43,172 nucleotides of DNA from Chara braunii (GCA_003427395.1 BFEA01000080.1:244213-287384), one strand, 5' to 3'; numbered from the stretch's first letter, positions 8,004 to 19,125 are shown. Made by a program: numbers and translations. The notes: generated by a model not told the origin, from the letters alone.

Positions 8004-10847
8004 ATTTTGAAAAAGCTTATGACCATGTGGACTGGCTATTTCTAGACAAATGTCTAGAAAAACTTAACTTTGGTCCAAGCTTCAGAAAGTGGGTAAAAAT
8101 ACTGCAGACGAACGCTACCATCAGGGTTATGGTAAACGGTAATCTAGCCCCCCCTATCTCATTACAAAGATTGGTACGACAGGGAGACCCAATTGCCCCC
8201 TTTCTCTTTGTTATAATTATGGAGGCTTTGGCAGCGAACCTCGGACAACATAAAGACATTAAAAGAATTCAAGTGTCATCTATTCCAAAGGAAGTAATTC
8301 CTGTCTGCTCTCTCTTTGTTGATGATCTGTCCCTGATGGTAGAAGCATCAAAGGAGAACTTAGAAGCAATAAGCAGGCTAATAGATAAATTTTGTAGACT
8401 GTCTGATATGAGGCTTCATTGGGGTAACAAGACCATGGGTTGGTGGATTCATCATCAAGGAGTATGACCCCCTGAATTACCTCAAGTAAAATGACTCTCA
8501 TTGGATACCCCGATTAGAGTATTAGAAATTTCTCTATCAGCAGTAGGAAAACCATCAACCAACAACGAGTGTATAACTAAACAAGCATATGCTAAGTTGG
8601 AACTCTGGAAGGGTAAACAAACTTCCCTCTTTGGGCGTACTCTGGTAATTAACAATGTGGTCTTAGCCTCAATCTGGTATAAATCAGCAATATGGGCCCT
8701 AGATAAGAAAGTGTTAAAGGCTCTACAACGTCAATTATCAGTCTTTTTATGGAGAGGTAATCATGAGCTCGATAAGGTCATTAGCAGAGTTGTGTGACAA
8801 TCAGTGATACAACCTAAGACTAGAGGAGGATTGGGTATCATTGACCCTTTTTTACAAGTTATGACCTTATCAGTTCAATGGATTAAACGCCTACTTTTTA
8901 ATCCCCAGACTCCCTGGAGTGTGTTGGCATGGGAACAGATCAGACGCCTAGCCCCGATATCACCTGACTACATAGATCCTATGATGTGGTTAGAAAATAG
9001 GTCGTGGCCTATACCGAAAGGTACTTTGAACGAACCACTAGACCAATGTGTATCAGATAGGAGAGCAGCAAGAATAGACTTACATAACGATGCATTTTTA
9101 CCTAACCTCATCAAAACACGGAAATTACCACTAACAGATCGAAACCCTCTTGAAAGATGGGAGGAAGAATGTCAACAACCACTCTTTGATAATAGTCTCC
9201 TCAAAGATCCTCAGGGATGTGCCCTTCACTGTACGGATTCCCCTTGGAAGGGGTGGGTTAGGATAAAGGACATCTGGGATAGTGAGAGAAGGAAGTGGAT
9301 TACCCCTTCACAATTACAGACCCATCTTAGATATTGTCATCATACTGAGAAAGCCTTAGACAATATAATTGATTGGATACCATTGGATTGGGTAAGGATT
9401 TTAAAAAAGGGTCCTCGGATATTGGAAAGTGATTGGATGGCTATAAAAGATAATCCAAGTGTCTTAGGCAATATTGTTATAGTATTGGAAAATGGGGAAG
9501 CCCTCCTTACCGCATATGAATTGGATTGTAATTTCAATGCCAAGATCAACGATCAGAACAGTATAAGTAGAATGACAAAATATCAGATATTCAGGGTCAG
9601 AGTATTGAGGCACAAAGAAAAATGGATAACTTTTAAACTTGATACACCTATAAGTCATCTGGCCCTGGATCCTGATAATTGGAAATGGTCAAATACAGAA
9701 AGGAAAGGAACGACATACTCCTGCGCCCTTCACACATTGTCAGTAAAGTCCACTTACAGGATGTTTCGTCCCAGAATTCTCTTAAAGGATAAAGTAGAGA
9801 AAAGATGGATGAAGCATCTAAATATTAATAAAGAATTATTAAGAAAGGTAAAATGGTTCAGTAAGACCAAAATTAAACCTGCAAAAGTGGCTTCACTGCA
9901 ATGGCAAATAGAGCATAGGTGCCTACCTACAAATAACCGGCTTATAGATAGGACAACATTGGAACAAAGGGGAATAGCGCTTCTCTGGTGTAAATTTTGT
10001 TGGTCTGCATTTCCATCCAAATTAATTCATGAGACAATTGAGCATGTCTTCCTTCAGTGTCTTGGGGCCATTTAGCTTTGGAGGTGGTGGGACCGCATAT
10101 GGTCTAATCTAGAGACACAAATTCAGTGGCCATGGGACTGGAGAGCCCTTCTTCTTGAAACATGGTCCCCTGAGTCTATTGATGAATTCTCACAAAATCT
10201 GTTCAGCACGGACAGAAGAGTGGTACTATAGGCCATATGGTTAAGAAGATGTACGTATGAAATAAAGGGATTTCGGCTTAATGGGCCAAAATTCAATGAT
10301 ACAGTTAAACAACAAATACAAACAGACATTAGTTTAAAATGGGAGCAATGCAAGGAAAAAGTTAAATTTCTATCTTCGAAAAAAAAAATACTTCAACACA
10401 TTCAACGATTTAACCAAAGTTGGCTAGGAGGAACACATGGGGGAAAGATAGGGAAGGTAAAATGGGAAGGGGCAAAGAGAGGTGAAGAAGAAGAACTGAG
10501 TAGGGATTACTGTCTTGCTTTTAATGATTGGACTATGATAGACTCAGTAATCCCTTTACGACCAGCAACGGATTTCCCAGACCCCTTTCCCCCCTCAGCG
10601 CTGAGTATGGTCTCAAGGGCTTGGTATGGGTTTGAATGAATATGAGACCAGGGATGTTCCAGCAATTCAGGAAGGGTAGATAATAAAGGAGAAGTGCTAG
10701 GATGATGTTGTTTTGATCTGGCGCCCCTATGGGGTGAAGAGGCACATTTTTATCCAACTCAATGGGTATTTATATTATTCATGATTTCAAGGGACGCTGG
10801 ACCCGGTTTCCAGCAAGTGAAGCTCCCCACCAATAGATGGAGCCGTT

Positions 10848-10879
<32 letters not shown>
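8004..10879 (+). mobile_element. 5'-truncated LINE (non-LTR retrotransposon)
   Basis: The 2.9-kb insert is bracketed by an exact 13-bp target duplication and ends in 28 A (10852-10879), the hallmark of target-primed reverse transcription. The 5' end lies inside the reverse-transcriptase domain, so ORF1, the endonuclease and the front of the RT are missing. The 3' UTR (10640-10851) contains a GCTGGA/TCCAGC hairpin near 10797-10815 that is shared with the short LINE copy at 2926-3401. It may be the RT recognition structure. The element cannot move by itself. Confidence 0.93.
8006..10639 (+). pseudogene. LINE ORF2 remnant: reverse transcriptase and zf-RVT
   Basis: One continuous frame reads from FEKAYDHVDW (RT finger/palm block) through RQGDPIAPFLF (conserved RQGDP block) and FVDDLSLM (the YADD catalytic box as FVDD) to a C-terminal zinc-binding zf-RVT segment (CKFC, then HETIEHVFLQC). 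It ends at a TGA at 10637-10639 after AWYGFE. Five internal stops interrupt it: TGA at 8465-8467, TGA near 8489-8491, TGA at 8795-8797, TAG at 10073-10075 and TAG near 10229-10231. No frameshift was found over about 2.6 kb. Each stop can be explained by one C-to-T or G-to-A transition from a Trp or Gln codon, as expected of methylated-cytosine decay (inference). The endonuclease is absent. Confidence 0.92.
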
Positions 10880-10883
<4 letters not shown>

Positions 10884-10892
10884 GGTCGTAGA
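10880..10892. repeat. LINE target-site duplication, 3' copy
   Basis: Exact match to 7991-8003. The pre-insertion locus would join 8003 to 10893. Confidence 0.93.
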
Positions 10893-11381
10893 GTTTCGCG
10901 CATTGACGTCATCGTCTCTTCCCCTCTAGAATCCTGAGGGTTAGAAACGAAACTCTATCCTCACCATAGACAACTCAATGACGTGTTTGCTGTCTGTGGA
11001 ATATCAGCGACCTGGATAGATCCACAACCCACCAAGGGCCTTGGTTTACGAAGCAGCTCGTAGAATGACACTTTCTGCCGCTCGGAAATGGACATCAACT
11101 AAAGCCGGATCGAGAGCTGGCTGTCAGCCAAAGACTATTGGACGACCGTATCTACCCGTCACACTCTCTTACCCGGGTGGGATGTGGGATTATAATTGGA
11201 AAATCTTTTTATCCCTAATTATTGGAAGCTCGGACAGTTAGTACTAACCCGACATTGTCAAACATTGAAACCTTAGTGAAACTAGTCTTAGGTTTGTTTT
11301 TCTTTCCCATGGTGGCCTCTGAGTCACCGCCTGGCTTCGCGCCGGAAGCAAAGGATTCGGGGAATTATCTCGCAATGCTAT
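10893..11381. other. Unassigned sequence downstream of the LINE
   Basis: This continues the locus that the LINE interrupted. No domain was recognised. Short plus frames exist, but none has a family signature. Confidence 0.5.
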
Positions 11382-11537
11382 ATGGATGGTATTCTCCCTC
11401 CGCGCTTGGCTTCGTCCAAAGTTGAGGTGGGAGAAGGCTATCTAAAAGTCACCGTTAACCCGGATCTGTACAAAATTCAGGCAGAATGGTTGTGTGAACA
11501 CGCAGTTACAAAGTTGAGGTGGGAGAAGGCTATCTAA
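11382..11537 (+). CDS. Possible small ORF or exon remnant, 51 codons, unrecognised
   Basis: From ATG at 11382 to TAA at 11535-11537 the frame reads as plausible protein (segment VEVGEGYLKVTVNPDLYKIQ). It covers the first of two exact 46-bp repeats and enters the second in another reading frame, which closes it. I do not recognise the family. It could be a captured exon or chance; codon-level evidence is too short to decide. The downstream repeat copy is followed by GTAC and, 9 bp later, by CGCAG, which are splice-like, but this is speculative. Confidence 0.2.
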   Translation: MDGILPPRLASSKVEVGEGYLKVTVNPDLYKIQAEWLCEHAVTKLRWEKAI

Positions 11538-11554
11538 AAGTCACCGTTAACCCG
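11417..11554 (+). repeat. Exact 46-bp direct repeat, 92-bp period
   Basis: Copies at 11417-11462 and 11509-11554 are identical and start CAAAGTTGAGG. They are separated by 46 bp of unique sequence. Exact identity implies a recent duplication. Confidence 0.93.
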
Positions 11555-11845
11555 TACTTTTTTCGCAGGCACGCATGCTATAAATTTTGCAAATGCGATT
11601 AGTCTGCCCTCTAAGAATTTCGAAGTTGGCGCGATCAGTGAGGGTCGGTTAAAGAGCAAGTTCGAAAGGTGAGTGAGTGCGAGAATTGGGCGATCCGACG
11701 AGCTGGTGTCGGGTATGCGGTGTTGACGTGCGGGGCCGCGACGGACTGTGGCGCACGGGCGAACCTAGCTTGCATGCTCGAACCAAGCGGGGTGACAACT
11801 CTGTGTTGATGCGAGGCGAAGGACTGCCTGCATCGGGAGTGTGGA

Positions 11846-11848
<3 letters not shown>

Positions 11849-11937
<89 letters not shown>
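11849..11937. repeat. (GA)n microsatellite, about 44 units
   Basis: An uninterrupted GA tract. It makes an artefactual Arg/Glu-rich frame. A GTGAGT donor-like motif sits upstream at about 11669-11674 in GC-rich sequence; long GA tracts are common in plant 5' UTRs and promoters, but no gene could be assembled. Confidence 0.97.
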
Positions 11938-11938
<1 letters not shown>

Positions 11939-12466
11939 AGTTGTGGGTGTGGGATGAGGTTCTTTCTTTTGCTCGTCTGTATAATTTTGGCTTCTGCTAT
12001 GGCCGATTTTTGTTGCGGCCTTTTTGGACCTTTCCTTATAAATCGTCTCGAATTTTCTTTGTCGCTTTTGCCTCGTATATATGCATGAATGGGTGTGAAC
12101 TATTCTTCATTAATAATCTTTTCGGATTCCCGATCTTGTTTTGTGATGCTTAATTCTATCATCCATTTGCATCTGATAAAAAATACCAGTTATGGATGTT
12201 TAAGGTTTTTACTATTACTCCTTGATCGTCATAAGGCAACCAAGAACGCTGTGAGATGTTGATTGTCTTTTCCCCCTTTTTCTCCTTTTTGTCACATGAA
12301 CGGTATGAATATGAATGAAACATCTGGATCTCACCCTACATGGCATGAGTAGGATAGTTGCATGTAGGATACAATCGTTGTGGCGACACAAGAAACCCGA
12401 GCCTGATTCACTGTCGCCACGCGCGCGTCGACATGAGCCGACCCCGAATTTATCAAAAGGATGTGG
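11938..12466. other. Unassigned sequence next to the retroelement break
   Basis: No gene is recognised. A 9-bp inverted pair (GTGGCGACA at 12380-12388, complement at 12412-12420) could form a hairpin. Similarity to the second retroelement copy stops at about 12467, so this is either flanking DNA or a different 3' internal part. Confidence 0.5.
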
Positions 12467-13045
12467 GGGAGTCAAAACCCATATCAAGATGGTTCTAAAA
12501 AAAAATTGGATTATCCCGAGTCTCAAATCCTAACAAACCTCAAATCATCATAAAGTCAAGCCCCAATAAAAAACAAATTACCTTGTATAACATACTCTAT
12601 AAGTCATAAAAGACTGATATATACAAAATAATCCCAAACATTCTGTCAAAAATAAAAACGACATCAGCGTACAGACAATCGAACCTCATAAGACCTCAAG
12701 TTGCACTCAACCAAACCTAAAATCAGTTTAGAGAGTGGATTGTCAAACCCATAGCGTATGCACAATCCCAAAAAAATGAGGATTCTCATCCGAAATCAGA
12801 GATATATACAAAATAAAATTTATGTCTCATAAAACTTGTAAACTCAGCTTAAAAGCAACATAAGCAGATGATTTCCTATTAGTCTAGCAACTGGGTCTTT
12901 CACACCGTCATAGCCTTCCGAGCATTTATTTATAAGTCGTTCAAGATTACTAACATCATTCTATCGTTTCCTTGCTATGGACGAGGCAATAAAATTGGTG
13001 ATAGTTATTAGGAGAAACCAAACTCTTGCCTAAAGCATAATGGTC

Positions 13046-14125
13046 TTAGCCCTTAACTCCTTTCTTCGCCATCTTACCTCTGCGAGAGGTATGACCAGTT
13101 TTTCCACAACAAGCACATACTATCTTTGACCACTGCTCTCGCCGCCTGCTATTTTTCCCCTCTTTCCAACTTGCAGTTGACGATGCATACGTGTCGTCAC
13201 ACTCTTTTTTAGGATCAGACACAGCACGCGGTAGAGCCATACCAACTTCTTCCTGAACCCTTCGCTCCTCTGTCCCCTTCTTGTTTAGAGCATGAAACGT
13301 CTTCTCAGAGGTATGAGTTGCAACATTCCTTACTCTAGCCTGCACCTCTTTTCTCTCAGCACACGACTCTCTTTTCTTCTCTTTGTTCTATCTAAGATTT
13401 CGTTTGACGACCTTAGCGTTCTTCTGAAATCCACCTCTCAGACCGTCAGCGGTGCCTGCTGCAAGGTCATCTGGCCGTTTACTAAGTCAACTCTTCTCAT
13501 TATCTAGCGTCTCCTTTCTTTTCCTTGCTTCCCCCAGAGTATGACAGAGGTGTTGATCAAAATCGCCTTCTACAAAGTTCTCTCATATTTTGTCCCATAT
13601 AAGTCTTCCTTCTGTCCCACAGATCAAATCTCGATGCTCTGCATCCGTAAAGTTGATAAGGAAGGCAAAACACTTATCATATTCAGACAACGCCCAGACC
13701 TTGCGAGATGCGCGCTGATACTCCATTAGGAAGTGCCCCACTGACACATAATTGTACCGATCTACCTTCTCAAGATCGTCTTTGGTCAGTTGTTCCTCAC
13801 CTAGCCGGTATTTATCCGACATGTCATTATAGAACTTCCTCCATGATGACCCTGCTCTTCTAACCAACCCACTGACTTCCTCCTTCAAGCCTATATGAAT
13901 ATACTTTATGGCCTCCTTTAACATCTGTTTTTCATTCCACTCGCAGTGAGGCGCTATCTGCTCAAACTTATCAAGGAAGTCAGAAACATGATAACCTTTG
14001 AAGAAGTCGATCTCAACGATGGGTAGGTTGTCTCGCTCCAAATCTCGCAGACCCAATAGAGAGGCGAGCTCCTCGACCCCAATCTTCCCTTGAGAGTCTT
14101 TCATCTCGAGCTCCGTCGACCCCAT
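13046..14125 (-). pseudogene. gag: Ty3-type gag, copy A: one frame with three stops
   Basis: The start is set at the ATG at 14125 (MGSTELEM), which directly follows a pyrimidine-rich tract ending in CAG, resembling a 3' splice site. The frame of 360 codons has no frameshift. Residues about 60-180 form a retrotransposon Gag core (segments SSWRKFYNDM, DLEKVDRYNYVS, KVWALSEYDKC). In-frame stops are TGA at 13583-13585, TGA near 13487-13489 and TAG near 13388-13390. The C-terminus carries a CCHC zinc knuckle in which the last Cys is Gly (C-x2-C-GKTG-H-TSRR-G), so RNA binding would be damaged. The frame ends in TAA immediately after GVKG, with no pol following. Confidence 0.88.
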
Positions 14126-16219
14126 CACCTGTTGAACAACAACGAGCGGTGTTAGGATCGAGATTCGAGAGAATTTATGTATCTTAGTCAAAAAATAGAA
14201 TATACCCCACTAAACAACCCCGACACTTATCATGAAGGCGCACAAAAGAACCTATTTTAAACAACGGCGATACGGAAGAGAGTCTTTAAACAAATATTCA
14301 TCTGAAATAAAACATAAATATTCACAAATAAGTCCCTCAAATCGTAACTCAAGCATTAACCAAATTTCACTTTTACTATTTAGTAAGGATATAGTATACA
14401 TATGCCATATAGGTGGATGCTCCAAACATGAATCCAAAATGCAATACAACCCATGATAAATAATATATACTCACAACAATAATCACAACATAATAGTAAG
14501 CACAACTTATTGACAAGGGTTGTAACTGAAGAGAACGGTAATCTTTATAAACAATGACATGAAGCCAAGTCAACTGTCTGTCATGCAACAAGATAAACAT
14601 CAACAACATGTTTCATATTCTACAAGGCAAAAATAAGACTAGCAATGAGTAAATAACATGATACAATTGTTACCCCTTCAACTCTTAAGCGAAGCATATA
14701 TTACAGAGGGGTGGTGTAATCCTCATGAGATAACATCTTGACTCCTGAGACCCGCTCTAAAGATCAAGCCTCACCACAACTCTCTTTGATTCTAGCGCTT
14801 GCACCTCACTGAACCTAGTCATGGCCAGATGGACAACCCTATTCATACCTATTAAGGCAATGAATAACGAATTCGCGCCCTTACAAATATAGTGACCCTG
14901 CTCAATGCGAGACGAGCCTAGGTCGCTACTCCAGAACCGCTCTCACTAATCAGTAGTTGTTCCACTTGGTCATCACTGTTTCGGCAAGGTACCAAACCCC
15001 TTCCACCTCTCTTAAAAGATAATGTAGTTACTCTCCTATCATAGGAAAGATAACAACACCCCACTAATGGACCAGGAACATAATTCCGAAGTGGGTCTCA
15101 CTATCATCCTTCAGACTCATAACTGCTTCCTTAAGCCATAACGAGGGAGTAACAATTCAAGAATGCACTTCCCTTCAGGACAAATTATACATGCTGAATG
15201 ACTCTTCAGGAAGAACCACGTTCCCTAGAAATAAGTCACCCCATTCACCTCTGGTCCAATGCCAGATGTGGGTTTCATGCAAATTTTATGTCTTCTTGAA
15301 AGGCAATTCATACATACTTCGTCAATCCGACATCAAACAAAATAGAGAAAAACTAAATAAATATATATATGTATTTATATATGACAACAACCAGATAAAA
15401 TTTATCATAAAAACAAATATATACATATATATATTACACATACTTAAAACATAAGCCTCTCTTCAGATTAGTCAAACTGCTAACTAAATAACCACTACTT
15501 CTCAAATCTTTATCGGTACTTACATCTAGACAATCCCCTAGGTAACTCAACTCACCGCTTATTGATACCATCGCAGAGTCATGGCTTAGTACTCAACGAA
15601 ACACCTATCATACCACTACTCAGTATAAGCTCAAGGAAAGACCTTTAAAATCAAACCCCTCACTTCGCACTTATCAGTCACCCCCTCATCCATGTCGCTC
15701 ACGTATCAGAAACCTCTTCTAAAGCAACGCTCTATTGACCAGGAGGAGACGTCCCAGTTTAAACGTCGCTTACCTCCCAAAGCGGGTTTAGCACAACAAT
15801 TACGTAATGAATAAACTAGTCTTACCGCATTAACAATTATTAACAGTGCTTGATTCAGTAATGAATACACCTCACAATGCTGATGTCGCCTCAACTCAAC
15901 CTAGGTCGTGTCAGACGTGCCACGTATCCCTCGATCATTTAAGGATTACCAATGATAACTAGGTGCTTGCTGAAACAACCATTACGTCTGTCAGAGTACT
16001 TAAGTGTATAGCCCAAGACTTCCTTCCTCAAGCTAAACGCACGTACACTTATTATCAACACTTCGCACTTAGGCCACAACCTTCACACATCTCAGACGAT
16101 AGTCAAGGTATCAAACAATCAACCATATAAGTCTAAAGAAAACTTCTCCTTTTTGCCTAGTTCTCACATTCTCATACCCGGAAGTCGTTCCACTAGGGAC
16201 AACGGCAGGCAATTGTTAA

Positions 16220-16236
16220 CCCCGGCAACGGCGTCA
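16220..16236 (-). promoter_or_regulatory. Primer-binding site, tRNA-Asp type (copy A)
   Basis: The plus strand CCCCGGCAACGGCGTCA matches the 3' end of plant tRNA-Asp (CCCCGGCAACGGCGCCA, as used by Athila/Calypso-type elements; recalled, not searched) at 16 of 17 positions. It lies two bases from the LTR end CTCGACA, as expected for minus-strand priming in an element read on the minus strand. Confidence 0.85.
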
Positions 16237-16326
16237 CCTGTCGAGCACATCAGCCCGACACCGCACAAAACGGGGTGACAGCCTCCCGGCCACGTCACGC
16301 AGGAGTTTGTCTATTCCTCGCCGCGA

Positions 16327-16332
16327 TATATA
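16327..16332 (-). promoter_or_regulatory. TATATA element near the 3' end of LTR A
   Basis: TATATA lies 88 bp from the LTR end. B (29306-29311) and C (about 43042-43047) have the same motif at 88 bp from their ends. If it is the promoter, transcription would start about 60 bp before the PBS, making U3 nearly the whole LTR. Confidence 0.45.
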
Positions 16333-17984
16333 CATGGAGCTTCCGCAAGCTGCTCCGGCTGAGTGCGCCATCCATACCTCTCGCGAGCCCCTATGACAGG
16401 ATAGGGCCTACACGAGGCACGACTTACCTCCACCTTACGGGAGTTGTCACCTCCCTTCGGTTGGCGTATCCCGGCCGAGCTACCAGTCCGCAATACGAAA
16501 GTTAATCAGCTGCAATCGCAGAGGTGGACCAACCGAGGGTGTTTCTCGTTCGTTGTAGCATACGGGGTACACGCGGTTTTACGCCTCTATCGGACCCGCA
16601 TGCGAACCGACGTCTTGAGGGGCTGAAGTTCCAAGTGTGACTCGTCGTCGATCGACTAGGATGCATCCCACACACCACACGTACACCACTCTAAATAACA
16701 TAAAAATAAAAGCACACACACATACACATACGCATACAGGACAACACATAACAAACAATGCGACAACACTTATAGTCCTCTAGTAGCCATTCCATAACTC
16801 TCCGATACGGAAGTCGGATAGGCGTCGCGCGCGAGACGTAGTATAAAACCGAGCGGACGCAGGGCTTATCTCATATCGACTCGCAATGCAAGCATACGCA
16901 AGCAGTCGCAATGATGGCGTACTATATAGTACCCATACTCATGAGGTCCTCGCTAATCTCGAGGGTCGCATTTGACACTCTAGTGTCGGCTGATATGCGC
17001 CCTGAGGGATTGATCTTTCGACGCTAGACACCCGCCAAGTGTGGTTGAGAACCACACCCTCTTCTTCACCTTGCGGAGAGTGGGTGGTACACAGGTTCAT
17101 ATCTGTGGTGACAATCGTCCCTTATCATCCTGGAGACCAGCTCTATCGTCCAGTGTCTGGAAAGAAGTCAAGGGGTTTTATTTTTAGGGTTGCCACGGAC
17201 TACAACGTCCAACTATAAAAACTAACAAGTGAAATCAAAGAAAATAAACATCCCAACACTCATATATCAAATCAGATCTCAAAAGAAAGGGAAACATAAA
17301 ACCCATCAAGTATGAAGATCGTGCCACATATGATTGTCATTCTCACTGCCTCCAAAGTAAGACTCGTAAACCAAACTCCAAAATACTAACCTGCATAAAA
17401 CATAGGCACAAACGATAGCCACATCGCAATACACCAATGTGGTCAACTTTATTGTTCCCTGTAACTCACACCATGCCTCACACACTTAAGGCCCAGTCAT
17501 AGTTCAACTTTCCATAAATCTCATAAATTTTTTATAATGGTCATTTAAAAGAAGCTCAGTTAAAACCCTCAAAGAAACATATCAAATCTCAAGGCTAAGG
17601 CAATGAAGGTGAGGTACAGGTATAAGCAAAGTTGTGTCGGGAGCCGATAAGTCAGCGATCAACCAACCGACCTGTTATCAGTGATAACAAAAGATGATCC
17701 TCGTAAGATCAAGCTGAAACTTGAACTTAGTTCAAATCCTAGATCAATTATCCAAAGAACACATGTCTTATACGACAGATCAATGTCCAAGGTAAATCGT
17801 CAATGTATGGAGATCGAATCTCCATGACACGTTTTTACTCAAGACTCTTCTCATAGTCAAGCCTTGGTCTACCTCTAAGCCAGTACCCAAAGAAAGATAG
17901 ACCTATGACAAAATCTCCCCCATACAGAGTGGATTGTCAGAATCGTCACCTGTCAAAATATAATCTATCTCCTCTAATCTAAGA

Positions 17985-18490
17985 AAACTTCGGCAGCGCT
18001 TCCCATAAGAAAAGTGTTTTCTCATAATTTATATCAGCCCGAATATGAAAAAAAACTCCCTCAATTAGCAAAACTTTGGGCAACGCTCCCTTTAGAAAAT
18101 GAGACTTCCCATATTTTTACTAAGCCATATATAAAAATCAGACAAGTTGAACTTTGAAAAGCCAAATTTTGACTAACTCCTTGGATTTGCAAAAAATTCG
18201 GTAATGCTTGTCGTAGAGAAAGTAGCTTACTAAAATGTATACAAAGCTAAGTTCAAAATTTAAAATGACTTTGACTTTTCAAGGTCCAATTTTATCTCAC
18301 TCCCTAAATTAGCAAAAATTGGGGCAGCACTCCCTTTAGAAAAGGAGACTCTCCAGATTTTTACTAAATCATATATAAAAGTCAGACAATTGAACTTTGA
18401 AAAGACAAAATCTGACTAAATCCTTGGTTTTGTAAAAATTTCGGCAGTGCTTCCTGTAGAGAAACTGACTTTCAAGATTTATACAAGACC
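17985..18490 (-). repeat. About 120-bp tandem array in LTR A, two alternating unit types
   Basis: Five units start near 17985, 18067, 18188, 18312 and 18431. Each has a GGCAGTGCTTCC-like core then TAGAGAAA or TAGAAAA. Units at 18067 and 18312 (CTCCCTTTAGAAAA, then ACTAA and CATATATAAAA) form one type; those at 18188 and 18431 (GTAGAGAAA, then TATACAA) form another, so the higher-order period is about 245 bp. The same array lies in B and C. Short self-complementary pairs (CTCC..GGAG) sit in each core. Confidence 0.75.
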
Positions 18491-18754
18491 AAGTATAATA
18501 AAAGATCCCAGAAAATGTAGAAATTGACCTAGGTAAAAAAACTTAGCTCAGAAAATGAAGGAATTAAAACTAAATCCTACAACTTTAGCACGTGGTGAGC
18601 AACTAAAGCAACTATCAATCAAACTTAAAACTCAGACTAAGTAGTAGTCTCACTCAACCATTTGCAGGTCAAACCACAAAGGTAAGTACTCTCATCATCC
18701 CCAAGTCAACCTGGACAAACAATAGTTCGTAGTCTTTCAATGATTTATCCCTTT

Positions 18755-18762
18755 ATATCCAG
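18755..18762. repeat. 8-bp target duplication of the hAT-like element, left
   Basis: ATATCCAG, partner of ATACCCAG at 19118-19125. The empty sites read ACACCCAG in LTR B (31765-31772) and ATACCCAG on the complement in LTR C (40224-40231). Confidence 0.85.
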
Positions 18763-19117
18763 TTGTCTAGCATCGTGTTCGGGTTCGGTGACCGAATCGG
18801 AACGTTCGGGACCGAACGCAAACGAGCATCGAAACTCTCCGAACGGGAACATAAAAATATTATAAAAAAAAAAAAAAGTTGTTCAAAAAATCTAAAAAAC
18901 ATATATGTAATGTAAAATAATAATACAAACAACTTTTGCCTTGGAGGTATGGTCAAATTCGTAACCAAACTCGATTTTAACATAAAAAAGCAAACAAAGT
19001 TTTTTTTTTTTTTTTTTTAATATGTTCGGCCGAATACGTTCAGGTGGCGTTCGGCGGAACACCCGAACATGTTCGGACGTTCGAAAAAGCACCGAACATG
19101 TTCGGTGTGCTACACAG
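18763..19117. mobile_element. hAT-like non-autonomous element, 355 bp, inserted in LTR A only
   Basis: The ends are imperfect inverted repeats (TTGTCTAGCATCG and, inward from the right, CTGTGTAGCACACCG). It is flanked by 8-bp duplications, the size typical of hAT elements. Many TTCGG/CCGAA motifs lie in the first 85 and last 95 bp, including GAACATGTTCGG twice near the right end. The core contains A and T runs and a conserved segment shared with 2505-2821. LTRs B and C lack the insert and join the same flanks, which fixes both ends. No transposase. Confidence 0.9.
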
Positions 19118-19125
19118 ATACCCAG
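19118..19125. repeat. 8-bp target duplication of the hAT-like element, right
   Basis: ATACCCAG, one base different from the left copy. Confidence 0.85.

Larger units (their letters stand above)
12467..16236 (-). mobile_element. Retroelement internal region, copy A (PBS, leader, gag), truncated
   Basis: In element (minus) sense this runs from the PBS at 16236 through a 2.1-kb leader, gag, and about 580 bp after gag. It matches copy B (25473-29215) almost continuously by eye. The match begins at GGGAGTCAAAACCC (12467 and 25473) and the two then diverge completely. No protease, reverse transcriptase, RNase H or integrase is recognisable. Either copy A has lost the 3' internal part and a third LTR, or another event replaced them. 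The leader is AT-rich with no long frame. Confidence 0.75.

Noticed and set aside
11677-12153. 158-codon plus-strand frame
   Set aside because: About a fifth of it is the (GA)n tract read as Arg-Glu repeats, and the remainder has no signature.
16239-17200. A conventional ~960-bp LTR limited to 16239-17200
   Set aside because: This would give a normal LTR length, but no PPT or boundary appears at 17200, and similarity among A, B and C continues unbroken to the TGTCG end. It remains the main alternative to the giant-LTR reading.
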